Positions 63,654 through 64,000 of a stretch of DNA of 64,000 nucleotides are shown here, in pieces. The stretch's first letter is position 1. Every line of letters starts with the position of its first letter. The notes beneath the pieces were generated by a model. The model saw nothing but the letters and a program-made list of their open reading frames with translations. It was not told the DNA's origin and did no database searches. Position numbers and translations under genes: made by a program. Source of the DNA: Candidatus Cloacimonetes bacterium HGW-Cloacimonetes-2 (lineage in GTDB: Bacteria; Cloacimonadota; Cloacimonadia; Cloacimonadales; Cloacimonadaceae); assembly GCA_002842035.1 (NCBI GenBank), contig PHBP01000004.1, forward strand, positions 186,001 to 250,000, in the 5' to 3' direction.

Positions 63654-64000
63654 GTATTCCCCACACACGTGGGGGTGAACCGATCAAGCGTGAGGGTATA
63701 GCAGCCAGGAACGTGTATTCCCCACACACGTGGGGGTGAACCGGCACTTGAGGCAAAGCCGGAGCGTGTAGCTTGGTATTCCCCACACACGTGGGGGTGA
63801 ACCGATAAACGTCCCGGCTACCTTGTCAAGGAAAAAGTATTCCCCACACACGTGGGGGTGAACCGATTCGGCATAAAATTGGCAACAACGTCCTCAGGTA
63901 TTCCCCACACACGTGGGGGTGAACCGGCAAAGAACTCCTGTTCCTTAAATCTGATCGAGTATTCCCCACACACGTGGGGGTGAACCGGTAGCTGGTTCTG
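63654..64000 (+). CRISPR. Type I-E CRISPR array, six repeats and running off the window
   Basis: Six identical 29-base repeats start at 63654, 63715, 63776, 63837, 63898 and 63959, exactly 61 bases apart, with five complete 32-base spacers and 13 bases of a sixth. Each repeat begins GTATTCCCCAC and ends GTGAACCG. The stem CCCCAC/GTGGGG with loop ACAC is the Cas6e hairpin. By comparison with the E. coli repeat (which ends ATAAACCG), the array is read on the plus strand, away from cas2, and the expected 5' handle is GUGAACCG. No degenerate last repeat is seen, so the array continues beyond the window. Confidence 0.99.

Overview
The window looks like a chromosome segment from an uncultured Gram-negative bacterium of the Cloacimonadota (Cloacimonetes) or a close relative. 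This is an inference. It rests on several secreted proteins that end in the YPNPFNP-type C-terminal sorting domain read by type IX-like secretion, a PorV-like outer-membrane barrel, a membrane pyrophosphatase of the potassium-dependent type, and the mixture of Bacteroidetes-like surface proteins with generic core genes. No 16S gene is present to settle it.

Left end (1-6111, minus strand): three consecutive genes match a class 2 DISARM phage-defence locus, drmE-drmA-drmB, with drmB running off the window. Next comes a 0.9 kb gene-free stretch built of dispersed repeats, an eukaryote-type Ser/Thr kinase (7036-8232), then a second copy of the same repeat modules.

Middle (8500-57144): mostly housekeeping. 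Plus-strand gcvH-gmk-(possible omega)-udg-phosphoesterase-acyltransferase run. Minus-strand envelope or polysaccharide group (beta-propeller, MoxR ATPase, LPG-synthase-like flippase, methyltransferase, epimerase, PHP phosphatase, prenyl synthase). Plus-strand typA. Minus-strand trmL-solute-binding protein-mlaE-dnaB-coaD-pepP, then the lipoprotein-clpX-clpP-tig block and tRNA-Leu(TAG). A decayed accessory patch (31.1-36.3 kb) holds a collapsed abiE toxin-antitoxin pair, a frameshifted sorting-domain protein, two unknown secreted proteins and an IS4-type transposase relic. It is followed by panC-panD, another repeat-rich gap, a SpoU methyltransferase, udk, an M48 protease, a BvgS-like hybrid kinase and a class II photolyase. 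Then plus-strand hppA, tdk-yggT-divIVA-pnp, a VIT/VWA surface protein, and a DksA-like/lspA/secreted protein/PorV-like run.

Right end (57145-64000, plus strand): a complete type I-E effector and adaptation operon (cas8e-cse2-cas7e-cas5e-cas6e-cas1e-cas2e) followed at once by a CRISPR array of at least six identical 29-nt repeats. The striking point is that Cas5e is 383 residues long and carries a C-terminal HNH nuclease domain, and no cas3 is present in the window. The natural reading is a Cascade that carries its own nuclease on Cas5 instead of recruiting Cas3. HNH-bearing, Cas3-less type I variants (including Cas5-HNH in I-E) have, to my knowledge, been reported from large-scale CRISPR mining, so this is probably a member of that rare class rather than a wholly new one. 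The array starts only 10 nt after the cas2 stop codon, leaving no room for a normal leader.
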